From assembly GCF_023343835.1 (NCBI RefSeq), contig NC_064447.1:9630501-9694500 (forward strand): 64,000 nucleotides of DNA, given 5' to 3'. The notes below the pieces were generated by a model. It made no database searches and was not told the DNA's origin. It saw nothing but the letters and a program-made list of their open reading frames with translations. The position numbers and the translations under genes are program-made. Positions 49,319-61,084 of the stretch are shown here, piece by piece (the first letter of the stretch is position 1; each line of letters begins with the position of its first letter). The DNA comes from Lagopus muta (Eukaryota; Chordata; Aves; Galliformes; Phasianidae).

Positions 49319-51465
49319 AGTGAAATAAACACTTGAGAAATACCAAACGGTAGAACTAACAAGGAAGGTGTTCCTGTCTGAATTGAACACAGTGGAATCC
49401 AGTGGGGGGAGATAGGGAAACCCAATAGTATTGTGTATGAGATGATGAGATTGGTAAGCTGTTTCAGAGATGCTGGCTTTGTGCAGATTAGCTACAGTTA
49501 TCATAGCTGCAAGAAGTTGAAGCAGGTCTTGGCACGGTGCTGTATCCCTTCCCAACTCTCTCCCAGGGTAGCAGGGCGATTTCAGAGCTGCTCCCACCTC
49601 TGCCTCCCCCCCGTCTGTGCATCTACAGCTCACTGCCCGGCCTCTGCCTGCTCCACCACTGCAAGTGTGGAGCCTGGGGCTGCATGGGCTGCATTCAAGA
49701 AAGCAGATGATGAACATTCATCGCCCAAAAGGGCAGAGTGCTAAGGAGCAGTAGAGGCTTTTTCCTCTCTGTTACACCAAGTAGCTCCATTAACGTGATG
49801 CAGCCAAGTCTATGGGATGGGGGAAGACATGACTGTCAGGTACTTCTTGAATAGATACTTCTTAGATACTTACCCAGTTGTTTCTTCTTGTTACTACCAA
49901 GACCATCTGCTTTTAAATAGTAACTCAGATCTGCTTTTGTCTATTGCTGTTATTCTGAATCTGAAAGCAGTCGCCTGCCTTTCTGTTGTTGTAATTATCT
50001 TCACAGCAATTATGTTTGATGCCGAATAAGAGAGAGTTATGATTCCAGTGGTAAATAGGCAGCAAGATCAAATCTTGACTCACCAAATTAGATTTCTTTG
50101 TGTAATTCCTTCTTGATCCTGAATGTACCCAGCTCTGTCTTAGATGCAATGTGTCTCATAGCATTATTTTGCTTTGCTATTGAAACCACAGCCAGGAGGA
50201 ATTCCAACCTTGATCCGCTTGGACATTCAGGTTTGTTCTTCCTCATGTTCTGATGATACTTCAGTCACTAATAGGCTGATGCATGCTATCAGATGGAGAC
50301 ATTCTCTTGTGCCTGGCAAAAGCATATTTGTTTAAACAGAGAGGTTTTCACAAAGGCAAATACTTTTTATTCCAGATAGTATGGTCTGTACCATAGCATC
50401 TCTGCTATTTCTTCTCTCTCACTTTTCCTGGATATGGACACAGGCAGTCAGACTTGTTCAGGTGGATACCTGGCTACTTTCAGGGTACTGCTCTGTAGAA
50501 GTTGTTCCATTATAGCAGCATTTACTCTGGATCTATGTTCTTAGCTCTGTTCTCCTCTTTGGTTTGTATATTTTAAGCAAAAAGCATGTCATTTATGAAG
50601 TCTATTTATGAATCCATTTGGTGATTCTATGAAGTCTTCCAGTAGTACCTCTAGGAGATCAAACACTAAAGGGAAAAAAATCTGGGTGAGAAAATGTCCC
50701 CTTGAGGTGTTTTTTATTAATCCATTAATAAAGAATACCAAAACAGGATATCATTCAGCATCTCTTAATTATATTTAGTCATCCTGTGTTGAGGTTCATG
50801 GTCATTAACTGCTGTAGTGGCAATATCAGTTGAGACAAAATTGCGCTATTGAGGGGAAAGCAATCAGGCAGGGAGAAATTCACCTCTGTTGTTGTTGTGC
50901 TCTACTGTATTCCAGGATATCAGCAGCTAAGATGTATGGCATCATGGTATAACTGGCTTAATGTTCACAATAAATGAAGAGCAGATCCCCCAAATACCAA
51001 AGAAATAGGGAGACGATCACAGCTGCTGCTGAAGGAGGCTGGAAGGGCTGAAGATGTACAAAGGTCCTTCCAGAAAATCTTTTTTGTGATCAGGGCTACC
51101 AGCAGTCGGAAGAGCCTGAGGCTCTTCACAAGCAGGGATGTTGTACAGTAGGTTGTCTTCAGAGTGAGTAGGAATTTGAGGGCATCCACAAAAAGAAACT
51201 CCTCTTCATTGCTGCCTCCCTTAAAACTTGAATGCTAAATGTGGTGGAAGGTGCATCAGGCTTGAAGAAGATGCTGTGCAATTTCTATAGTCAACTATTT
51301 CAGTGATACACAGTGTGGGGAAGAGGAAGCAATGTTAGAAGAAGCACATCCACCCTCATTTTTAAAAGTGCTGGGATGGGAGCTGCACACTGCTGTACTT
51401 CCTGACCTTCCCTTCCTGATCCTTTTGGAATTAGGAAGTCTTTAAGGTCCCAGACAGCATCGAGA

Positions 51466-51482
51466 CCCCCCCCCCCCCCCCC
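51466..51482. repeat. 17-base poly-C run in the probable SSTR5 intron
   Basis: A second uninterrupted C run, unusual in otherwise AT-rich intronic DNA. Its length may be uncertain. Confidence 0.85.
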
Positions 51483-53337
51483 AGATACCATGGCAGCTTA
51501 TTCAGAACCCATAGATTCCCTCCCCATTTCTCATCTCCATCTCCAAGCCAGCATTTGTTTGCACTTTGGCAGCTCTCAGCTTTACTGTCCCTGCCGCCCT
51601 GGATTTCTGATTTCTCTGGTACATCTCCTCCTAGCCACAGAGTTGCATGTGAGACACCTACTCCCCATCTGCACGTTTCCAAATCAGAACAGCGTATTTA
51701 TGATCACTACTGGTAGCTGGAGGGACTTCTCCTCTCACCCACTGCAGTTTTTCTCACCCAAAGAGAAAGCACAGTAACCAGCTCATGGAGGTGTTTGCAT
51801 TCCTCTTAGAAACAAGACTTTTGCAAGTTTACATGATGCTGAATATTGCTTTTTCTTGAAAGCATGGGCACAATGTGGGCTGGGTGTTTCTGGCTTAATC
51901 TTGGAGCCAGATTCAAGCTCCTTTATTATTATGGATACTCAACCATCAGGCAAATGGGAGCAGAAGTTGCTGGGTGCATCCTCCTTGAGCACCTTAGCCA
52001 CTGTACACTGCCCAAACTTGGGAGAGAATTTGGGCTGTGTTCTGCATTTTATACCACTCTTGTATCTTTTATGTTTCTCTTTTATAGCAAGAAGCTTTGA
52101 CCCTTTTACAGCAGGAAGGTTTATAAACATCTACTTAGACCATGCTCAGACAAAGAACTAATAAATATCCTTGTGAATCAAGCATGCCGCAGAATCAAAG
52201 CTGGAGAAGATTTCAAGCCTTTTCAGACTGTCTGACAAAAAGCATATGCCTTCATCAAATCAGCTCAGCTCTCCATGCTTTCAGAGGCTGCCTGCCACAT
52301 TCTGGATCTCATGTAGAAGAAATGAGCTTCTGAGATTAAAAAGCACATTTCTGGGCGAGAGGAGAGGGATTCAGAAACATTAATGGGAGCAAAATCTTGA
52401 GAGATAGAAAAGAAACAGTTTGTTCCTTTCCTTTGGAGAGAATTCTCATCTGTGTGTGGATGAGCTGACCTGGTGGAAAAGAGGTCCCAGAGGTGGTGCC
52501 TTCCACTTGGGCATTCACTGATTCTTTTTTTTTATAGGGTTTTGTCAGTTGTTATGGAGAGTTTTGTCTCCTCACCTACACAGCTGCCCTGCGCTCTGGA
52601 GGCTTTCAATTGGCTCTGCCAGGCAGCAAGTGGCATTTGAATGTATCAACTGAGACTGTTTCTATGCAAACAGGGAGACCTGTGAAACATTGCAGCATGG
52701 CTTCAGACGCACAAAGCCAGGAGCTATCTTTGGCTCAGGGTTGTGAAAGCCCCCCAAGCTGCGCAGGAGTGAGATGGGGCTGTTGGCTCCTCAGCCTCTC
52801 CAGGCACCTCGGCCAAAGCAACAGCAGGAGAGCACCAAGCTGGACTTTAAAGCATTTGATGCTAGAGCCGGGGTGGTACTTTCAGATAGTCTTACGTATA
52901 CTCACTGTGTCGTCTAAAATTACTTTCTAAGTTGTTTTCTATATCAGATTGTAGACAGAAAACTAAGAGGGGAGGTAGGTTTTGGGTTAGCGTGTTTTTG
53001 TACCAGTTCACTGCAGGAAACCTGCTATCTCTGATTGTAAATTGTGATGGCCATCACGCTCTCTCATCTCCCTTGCATTTCCCAGTGGGATGCTTTCTGT
53101 GTTACTGCATGCAGCTCCTTAAAATTAAACAGAAACCATCAACTGTATGATCGCTTGGGCTCTCATTATGAGATGCCTTTGTCCTGGTCTTGCTCTTATC
53201 ACATGTGCTGAATGAGTAATTCAAACAGAATTCTGACAACAGCTAGGAAAAAAAATGATGTGTAAATCTTTGAATTCACTTTTTCTTTCTCTTTCTCTTC
53301 CCTCCCATCTTTTTTTTTTTTATCTTCCTCTTTTTAG

Positions 53338-53401
53338 GAATGAGATGCCCATGAAGTTTAATCTCTGTTAGCCTGAAAAGAAAAACTGGGGAATAAGAGT
53401 T
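53338..53401 (+). other. SSTR5: SSTR5 exon 2 5' UTR with its splice acceptor
   Basis: Immediately upstream of the coding sequence is a long pyrimidine tract (about 53279-53335) ending in TTTTTAG, with the AG at 53336-53337. This is a strong 3' splice site, so exon 2 should begin at 53338 and carry 64 bases of 5' UTR. The arrangement of a non-coding first exon followed by a coding exon is known for several somatostatin receptor genes. The boundary is inferred from sequence consensus only. Confidence 0.7.
53340..53371 (+). promoter_or_regulatory. Two overlapping upstream ORFs in the SSTR5 leader
   Basis: An ATG at 53340 opens a four-codon ORF ending TGA at 53354. A second ATG at 53345, with an in-frame ATG at 53351, opens an eight-codon ORF ending TAG at 53371. 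Both terminate before the receptor start at 53402. Such short upstream ORFs can lower translation of the main frame; that role is inference. If the true acceptor lies elsewhere, they may not be in the mature mRNA. Confidence 0.5.
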
Positions 53402-54514
53402 ATGGATCCTTTATACTTTTCCAACGCATTTAACATGGACTCCAGTTCCAGTGATTTGAACTCCTCGCTGCTGACAAATACAACAGAGAATGGGACACTC
53501 TCAGAGCAGCTCCCATTCAAATACATCCACAAAGTCCTGATTCCCATCTTTTACATCCTTGTATGTGCAGTTGGACTCAGTGGCAACACATTGGTCATTT
53601 ACGTGGTTTTGCGCTATGCCAAGATGAAAACTGTCACCAACATTTACATCTTGAATTTGGCTGTTGCTGATGTACTCTTCATGTTGGGCCTACCCTTCCT
53701 GGCCACCCAGAATGCCATCTCCTACTGGCCTTTTGGCTCCTTTCTGTGCAGGCTGGTTATGACCGTAGATGGTATTAACCAATTCACAAGTATTTTCTGT
53801 TTGACTGTGATGAGCATGGACCGCTACCTGGCAGTAGTTCATCCCATTAAATCAACCAAGTGGAGACGTCCCAGGGTGGCCAAACTCATCAGTATGACTG
53901 TCTGGACGTTCTCATTCCTGGTGGTGCTTCCAGTCTTCATCTTTTCAGATGTGCAGGAAGACTTTCACACCTGCAACATGAACTGGCCAGAGCCTGTCAA
54001 CATCTGGTCTGCAGCATTCATCATTTACACGTCGGTCCTTGGATTCTTTGGTCCTTTGTTGGTGATCTGTCTGTGCTACTTGCTGATTGTGATTAAAGTC
54101 AAATCTTCAGGGATTCGCGTTGGGTCTACAAGGCGCAGGAGATCAGAGAGGAAAGTGACCAGGATGGTGGTGATCATTGTGGTTGTCTTTGTGTTCTGCT
54201 GGCTCCCATTTTACATGATGAACATTGTCAATTTGATATTTATCCTGCCAGAAGACCCTGTGCTGGTGGGGGTGTATTTCTTCGTGGTGGTCCTGTCCTA
54301 TGCAAACAGCTGTGCCAACCCTATTCTGTATGGATTTCTTTCTGACAACTTCAAGCAGAGTTTTCAGAAAGTCCTTTGCCTCCGAAAGGGCAATGGCATA
54401 GAGGATGGTGACCCCATTGAACATAGGCAAGAGAACAGCAGTCGCTTGCAGGAATCAATGTTAACCCAGAGGAATATTGAATTCAATGGACACATGCAGA
54501 CTAGCAAGGTGTGA
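53402..54514 (+). CDS. SSTR5: Somatostatin receptor type 5, complete single-exon coding sequence
   Basis: This is a class A G-protein-coupled receptor for somatostatin, a plasma-membrane protein of a family that signals mainly through Gi/o. The 370 residues fit the family length. Visible marks are GN at 61-62 in TM1, D90 in TM2, D124 in TM3 (the peptide-binding aspartate position), DRY at 140-142, a C116-C191 disulfide pair, CWLP at 266-269 in TM6, and the family signature [11 protein letters not shown] at 300-310. The seven membrane spans lie roughly at 44-69, 79-104, 114-138, 160-181, 203-232, 252-277 and 288-312. N20, N26 and N30 are N-glycosylation sequons in the extracellular tail, and C326 is a possible palmitoylation site. 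Subtype 5 rather than 2 or 3 is indicated by the WPEPV loop, the TM2/ECL1 stretch [12 protein letters not shown], and the C-terminal QTSK followed by a hydrophobic residue (a class I PDZ ligand). The ATG has G at -3 and at +4. Nothing is broken. Confidence 0.97.
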   Translation: MDPLYFSNAFNMDSSSSDLNSSLLTNTTENGTLSEQLPFKYIHKVLIPIFYILVCAVGLSGNTLVIYVVLRYAKMKTVTNIYILNLAVADVLFMLGLPFLATQNAISYWPFGSFLCRLVMTVDGINQFTSIFCLTVMSMDRYLAVVHPIKSTKWRRPRVAKLISMTVWTFSFLVVLPVFIFSDVQEDFHTCNMNWPEPVNIWSAAFIIYTSVLGFFGPLLVICLCYLLIVIKVKSSGIRVGSTRRRRSERKVTRMVVIIVVVFVFCWLPFYMMNIVNLIFILPEDPVLVGVYFFVVVLSYANSCANPILYGFLSDNFKQSFQKVLCLRKGNGIEDGDPIEHRQENSSRLQESMLTQRNIEFNGHMQTSKV

Positions 54515-55340
54515 GGGCATGGTCTGGGACTGCCAAGAACTTGTAGACCTGGAGAACTTGAGACCTAAGGGAAGGACGAAATCACAACTAAAATCTGGAG
54601 GCCCACCAGCTCAAATTAGTGTAAAGAGTCTTCTTTTCACTCCCTTCCCTTTCACAGCTAAAAGTGCTCTGGGTTATACTGAGCTGTGTGAAGTTCTCGT
54701 GCTGTTTCAACTAAGGCAGTCAGATGTACGTTACTGCTTCCTGTACTCTAGAGAACTGATCTACTGGTAGCCACTGCCAGCTTTGTCCTACTTCAGTAAT
54801 CCAAAACAATACTAAACCTGTTCTAACTACTTCGTTAAGCTGAGCTCGTGGCTGGGGTCAGCTCAAAACAGAAAACAGCTCAAATAATTCCTGTGAAAAT
54901 ACCTTTGAAAGTCTTCAAGGGGATCTCTTAAAAGAAAGTACACTATTCCTCAACAAATTTCCACACAAAAAAGGTCACAGCACTGATCTTGAAATTATGT
55001 AAAATCCATTGTTTTAGAGTGTAGTCCCCTTGCACTGTTTTACTGTTATTAATCCATATAAACCTCAAAGTATTTGGGAGTTTTTCAAATAGCAAGAAAG
55101 AATAATAATGAAACAAAAAGTAGGAGAAAAATGTTGAAAGGATTCAACATGTTCATAATACTTTCACATTCTAAACCAAACTGCATATAAAATGTAATGT
55201 AACCACTTTATTATTATGTAAGTCAAAATGATCGTGAAGTGCTGGCAAGCTGTTGTGTATATTTATTGGTTCTGAATGTAAGTATGGATGTGAATTCAAG
55301 CTGTATTTTCAGAAATTAAAACAAGTTCAACCCCTTTTTG
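54515..55340 (+). other. SSTR5: SSTR5 3' UTR (approximate)
   Basis: Non-coding DNA follows the TGA stop at 54512-54514 and becomes AT-rich toward the right. No AATAAA was found between the stop and about 55.4 kb; the first credible variant signal is ATTAAA at 55315-55320. The end position is therefore an estimate and a longer UTR is possible. Confidence 0.45.
55315..55320 (+). promoter_or_regulatory. Candidate ATTAAA polyadenylation signal
   Basis: ATTAAA, the commonest natural variant of the poly(A) hexamer, is followed within 40 bases by a T-rich stretch (CCCCTTTTTGACTTTC) that could serve as the downstream element. It is the best candidate for the end of the SSTR5 transcript, but it has no direct support. 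Confidence 0.4.
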
Positions 55341-56717
55341 ACTTTCAATTGCATAGATCCTTCAAGCATTTTCTGGCAATGCAAACAAAAAGATACAGCC
55401 GAGGCTTACCTCATCGTGGATGCAATAGAGTTTATTTGGATGGGGGCAATATGGGAACCTCAGTCCTACTCAGACACCAAAGTCTGTGTCTTATGGTGCT
55501 TGAGATCTCAACAGATAAACAGAGACCAAGTGACTGATGTGACACCAGACAGCAGGATGGGGAGCAAGGAGCAGGATGCAGATCTGACTCCTGCCTCACA
55601 GCTGACCCAAAACACTTGCACGGTTAAGTGAGGGATCTTCTACCGTGAAAGGACAAAAACAAATTACAGGTTTGTTTTAATGTTGGCAAAAGGCACTTAA
55701 TCTCATCAGAAATTGCTTTATGCCACTGCTGTCACCCATGCAGGTCAAACGGTCCTGCAAGGAGATTTATTTGTGTGTAATAGAATGCAGGGCAGTGAGA
55801 CAAAAGGAGAGAGCATCTCAGCTACTCCTTGCAAACTTTGGCGGCCCTTATCATCTCTAGGGGACGTGGCTGGGCCACAGCACCAGCAGAAAATATCAGC
55901 CTGCCAGTGTACAAATAAGGCAGGTTATTCATAAAAACTCTTAACAAACATGAAACTGACACAGATCCCTTCAGGGCTGCAATACAGTGAAGGATGGGTG
56001 AGAATGGAGAGATGGAGAACCCCAGTGTTGAGATTACTGCAGAATTTGGGGCAAGGACTAAGCACACCAGGCACACACTCACAGGATTCGCTGATTCTTA
56101 GATTCTCACTCCTACCTAGTGCTGTTGGCTGCATATGCAGCATTTTCCTTCTCCGTGCTGTCATTCTCAGTCACACTTGCATTCCCCAAGCACAAGAACT
56201 TACTGGATGCCATGAGAGACAGCTGTGGGGTAAATGCAGAGCCTGCTGTGCCTCACCACAGGGGCTTTTGGGCTTCTTGCAATAGCCCACCTTCTGTGCA
56301 CCTGCACTATACCAGAAACTTTAATTCAAAATTACAGCACAACCAGTCATACATTGATTAATTAAGTCAAGCAAAATTTATTATTTCTGGAATTATCAGG
56401 CTGTTCAAGGTATAAATCAACTCTCTTATCAGTTCTTGAGACACATGGAGTAATTAGCTCAGGCCTTCATGTCATCTTTGCCAACTCCATCTGCCTCCAG
56501 TTGATTAGCCAGAAGTTCTTCTCCAGTGACAGAATTAGAAAACCCATTTTAGTTCACAGATCAGTTTGCAAGCAGCGGTAATAATTGATGCTCTCACAGA
56601 GGGAGGCTGCCGTGCATGCACAACATCAGTATTGCTCTGTAGAAATGCAGTTTGCACGGTACATCCATGCCATCCTTCATCCATCACAAGCTTCAGTTCA
56701 TCAACAGTTGATCAACA
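55341..56717. other. Gene-free DNA downstream of SSTR5
   Basis: Unique sequence between the likely end of the SSTR5 transcript and the CR1 copy at 56.7 kb. A longer SSTR5 3' UTR could extend into its left part. Confidence 0.5.
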
Positions 56718-57328
56718 TCTGGCCATGAGCCAGCAGTGTGCTCTGCTGGCCAAGAAGGCCAATGGGACGCTGGGGGGCATTGCACAGTGAGGCCAGCAGG
56801 TGGGGGAGGTGCTCCTTCCCTCTGTCTGACCTGGGGTGCTGCATCCAGTGCTGGCCTCCCCAGCCCCAGGCAGACAAGGAACTGCTGGAGAGAGTCACAC
56901 GGAGGGCTGCAGAGATGGTGGGAGCCTGGAGCACGTCCTGATGGGAAAGGCTGAGAGCCCTGGGCTATGCGTCTGGGGAAGAGTAGGTTGAGAGGGATCT
57001 CATCAATGCTTACAACTATCTAAATGGTGAGGGTCCGGAGGATGGGGCCACGCTCTGTTTGGTGTCACCCAGTGACAGGACAAGGGGCACTGGGCACAAA
57101 CTGGAGTCAGTTCCACACGAACATGAGGAAAAATGGTGAGAGTGACAGAGCCCTGAAACAAACCACCCAGAGAGGAGAGGGAATTTCCCTCCTTGGAGAT
57201 ATTCAAAACCCTCCTGGATGCATTCCTGTGCAACTTGCTGTGGAGCACCTACTTCAGGGGTTTGGACTCAGTGATCTCCAGAGGTCCCTTCCAACACCTA
57301 CGATTCAGTGATTCTGTGACTCTGTGAC
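56718..57328 (+). repeat. CR1 LINE, about 0.6 kb, with broken reverse-transcriptase C-terminal region
   Basis: This is the longest CR1 copy in the window. It starts inside the 3' part of the CR1 ORF2 (reverse transcriptase) coding region, where the frame reads MSQQCALLAKKANG. It runs through GACAAGGAACTGCTGGAGAGAGTC, AGGCTGAGAGCCCTGGGC and TGGGCACAAACTGGA to the tail GATTCAGTGATTCTGTGACTCTG. The frame is interrupted by stops and small deletions, one of them just after ATGAGGAAAAA near 57131, so no protein is made. It is 5'-truncated and inactive. Confidence 0.93.
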
Positions 57329-59009
57329 ATGGCTCTCAAATGCATTTCCTCTGAGGATCGGATGCCTCTTTTAAACATCTTTCAAACCAAGGGTTTATGT
57401 GGGTGCTACTTTAAAAATAAACACATATTACTGGAATGAATCATGCACCTAGAGATTAAGCATTATAACAACAAGTGCATGATGGAACAAACTTGAAAAC
57501 CAAGGAAAATTAAAAACTCCTCAGTAGATTAGGTAAGAACAGGGAAGAACTGAAGAATACTCACAAGACCAACACTTGAGCAAAAATTGGCAGTGTAGAA
57601 ATATCAAAGATTTCTGGGTAGCTTCTTACTCACCCCTTAGGGAAAAGCTAATATTCATTTCAAACCTCTCTGATCACGGGAGAGAGCTAAAGAGGTGTGA
57701 TAAATGAAGATGTAGAGTTTTATTGCTCCATCACATTAATACAGTGCAGTATCAGGTGATAGAAGTGTAACAGTAATCTGGTGCATTAGGGATGCTCTGT
57801 TTTTCTTTCCATGATGATTTTATAACATGCTGGAAAGAAAAGTCAACAGCGTTTCATGCCAAGATGCTTCATAAACATTAATATAGTGCTAACAAAAGCA
57901 TCATCTTTTACCATGGAGGAAGAGTTTTATTGCAAACTATAAGCACTTGGTGTACCCAGCAAAATTTCCCTGTTCTTTTCTCTGATTCCAAGTCAGTTCA
58001 GCATGTATTGCATGGAGTCACAGTGCACTGAATATAATCTACAGTGTTCTTTAGGGTTATGCTAAAGAGACTGTCCTCATAGGTGTAGAGCCACTCTGGA
58101 CAAAATTAATGATTAATGCATTGAAATCAATTGAAATTGAAACAACCTCCAAAATTGCTCGCATCTTTTCTGGGTCCATCAGCACATCCAGGCTGACCCT
58201 GAGCTCACTCACTTCAGGGCTGAGCCAAAGTGAAGCAAATCAGCCTTGATTTCAGTGTGATGGCAGATTTGCAGGGCACGATGAAGGGCTGGACCTTGCT
58301 AATCACCTGGGAGTCTTCAGTGACCCATTTGATGTTCTGACCACAAGCGATGAGCAGAAAGTCTTTAAGGATCCTGGGAAGCATGATCTCTGCTTATGAA
58401 GTCACTGATCCTCTTGTCATTGGTTTCAAAGGAAACACATTTTGGTGAAGCACTGAAGATTAACTGCTTGCAAGAATGGCATCAGAATGTGGAAAAATTC
58501 AAAAGAGTCTGAATTTCTTTCCAATTCTTCTCTTGACTCAGAGTGGGGCAGTAGGACTGGGATTCTATTAATCTACCATAAAGAAGTGAAGAATACATTT
58601 TGTAAATGTGTGCAGCATTTACTCATGAGATTGAAAGAGCCTTTCCATTAGGGTAATGATTGATTTGTCTTCTAATTTAAAAAGAATCAAAACTAATTTT
58701 ATTTACCAAGCAGAGAAACGGTCACGGTCCTACGAATGAATAAATGTGCACTTCTGCAGAAATATTTGTTTTGCAAACACATTTAATTTAATGCAATATA
58801 TTCCCATAAAAACATCAGAAGTAATGAGGAGGGGATGACTCTGTCTTGTTATGTACACTCTGAAGAAAGGGTGGGCTTGAGCTTATGCAGCAGCTTAGGG
58901 CTCCAGAGATCTTGGTTCAGTTCCTGTTTTTAAACTTACAGCCTTTTCCAATGTCATTTCCAATGTTTTCCACCCGTAAAGTAACACAACACTTCATTTG
59001 ATAGAGACG
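57329..59009. other. Gene-free AT-rich DNA
   Basis: Between two CR1 copies I recognise no exon, repeat or RNA gene. Long open frames are absent. Confidence 0.55.
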
Positions 59010-59150
59010 TAGAATCATTATGGTTGGAAAAGCCCTCTCAGATCACCAAGTCCAACCCCCACCCATCCCATAATGCCCGCTGACCTTGCCCCTCAGTGCC
59101 ACTATCTCACTGTCCTGTGCACTTGGAATATTTCAAAGTCCCACCACAAG
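59010..59150 (-). repeat. CR1 LINE 3'-end fragment
   Basis: TAGAATCATTATGGTTGGAAAAGCCCTCTCAGATCACCAAGTCCAACC is the reverse complement of a CR1 3' end of the GGTTGGAAAAG type, followed by CCATCCCATAATGCCCGCTGACC. The inner part fades into unique sequence, so the right edge is approximate. Confidence 0.88.
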
Positions 59151-59180
59151 GGGCATTTACACCATGAAGTGTGCATCTGT

Positions 59181-59226
59181 TTTTTGGAAGCTTACATCTC
59201 TTTTTTTTTTTTGGAAGCTTACATCT
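59181..59226. repeat. 19-bp direct repeat around a poly-T run
   Basis: TTTTTGGAAGCTTACATCT occurs at 59181-59199 and again at 59208-59226, a 27-base period, with an uninterrupted T run between the copies. It is either a tandem duplication or a target-site duplication around an inserted homopolymer. Confidence 0.85.
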
Positions 59227-61084
59227 ATTTTATCAAAGTCATGCAGGAACAGTATCTTTTTTTTTGAAAATGAAAAGTTGTGCTGCATTGATTTTATGTC
59301 TCTTTGACACAGCTCTCTTTCCCCTTATCCGAGTGGGTCTTTGCAGGTAAAAGCTGTGCTCAATGGGCAATCAGGTGGCTCTCACCAACAATGCATCTTC
59401 AGAAAATGTGCAGCTGGCTCTGGGCACTGTAAGCACTCTAGTCATTACCTGCTCCAAGAGGGACAACTTCAGAAAGAAATTGGGTTTCGGTGTGGCACTC
59501 TTGGGGTGAGGAGGGTTGAGTAATGCCCCCCCTGCTGCATTAACACAGAATCCATTGGCTTTGTGGCTGACAAGAGCCATGCCAAGCAACACCCCCTGGG
59601 ACCAGGGCAAGCACTCAGTGTCGCAGATAGCAGATGTGGACGATGCTTGATGGCTACAATAATGATTAAACAATTTGGCATGAGCCAGATAACTTTTGTC
59701 AGCATTTAGGGATTATAGGTGTGTGTGTGGTATGTAGGCTAGAAATAATATTCTCATATTCTGGGGAAAATGCAGGTGATTTGTACACGGCAACAGCATA
59801 AGTGAAGGAATGAAATCTGGCTGAGGCCTTGGGAAATCTCATCTCTAAAGCACTTGAAGGAGCATTCCGGCACACAGCATGAAACAGGAGCTTTGACATC
59901 CTGAATGCTGAAATTGGAACAAAACCTCTGTGTTGGTGTTCCTGCGACCAGCCAGGCTCACTGTGATGTACCTTATCTGTGTGCTGCCATGTCTGATCCC
60001 ACTCAGCCCTGTCTCCATGGTGCAGGTGCTGCTGCACTGCCCATGGTGGGGGAACGTGCTCTGCACTCCTGCAAACTCAACAACCCTTTCCAACATGACC
60101 ACAGTGCCCAGCACCTTCTGTGGATGAATTACACAGTGTCTGCCAGATCGTGCTGATGACTAAATTCAAAGCACAACCAGTAGAAGGATTCTGCTAGCGC
60201 TTTATAACCAGCTGTGTCTTATCTAAATGGTATTGACTGACTTTATTCCCTGCTTGTTGCTAGTGACTGGCAAACAAATGACTGCACTGCAAAAGTACAG
60301 TAAGGATTACAAAGTGGAGAAATATATTGTCTTGCTAAAATAGCATAAAACAGGCAGGGAACCATTTTTGCCAAATTATAGGCACTCAAAATGAGGCATG
60401 ATTCTAATTCCCATTAGAGCAAATCTCTGGCTAAACAGACTGAGCAGACAGAGCAGGGTTTTTTAGGCAGACTGTGTCTTATGCCCTTTGGACAAAGGAG
60501 AGCAACTGTGGTCACCCAGCAGTCTTCAGGGTGTCACTGTCTGGGTATGACCAGGCTGAGCAAACATCATCAGCTCTTCTGGTCTACAGATAGTGAAGAG
60601 CAGAGCTCTGCTTGGCCCCAACCATGCTTTGCTACCCTTCAGTGAGATAAATACACCAGCTGCAAACTGGCTCCAAATGTGGCACTGAGGTGAGTCAGCA
60701 AAATAGAAGCTGACAGCTGATCATGGCTCTTCAGATGTCACAAAGCTGCAGATTTCAAACAACTGATGCTGTACAGCTGAAGCAATCTAACTACCACTAG
60801 GGCATCACTGGTACCTGGTTCTATGCCTTCAGGCATCTGTGGTGAGTGCTGAAGGCACAAGGCATAATCAATGACTGTCCCTTTTCCTTTGGCAGAGCAG
60901 TGACAGTGAATAAATGCTACCTGCAACTAGGCCATCCCTTGAAGGAATTAAATCATTAAGGAAAAAATTAAGAGTCGGAAGCTTCGTCTGAGGGGTGCAA
61001 GACAAATAGTTACTCAATGTAGAAAAAAGAAACTTGCAGAAGTAAAGGGATGCTGTAGAAGGAATGATAAGTCACAGCTTCAAA
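59227..61084. other. Gene-free unique DNA
   Basis: Nothing is recognised. Several overlapping frames of 60-112 codons between 59.3 and 60.2 kb have no domain signature. Confidence 0.5.

Larger units (their letters stand above)
47577..53337 (+). other. SSTR5: Probable SSTR5 first intron
   Basis: This interval runs from the downstream donor GTAATC at 47577 to the acceptor AG at 53336-53337. It contains a TTTTG-type simple repeat near 49300, a 17-base C run at 51466-51482 and a perfect 8-bp hairpin at 51109-51127. I see no CR1 copy and no convincing coding exon in it. Its status depends on the splice sites being used. Confidence 0.45.

Noticed and set aside
53860..54430. Open frames in other phases over the SSTR5 coding exon
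   Set aside because: They are shadows of the receptor gene, whose own frame is complete and carries every family motif.
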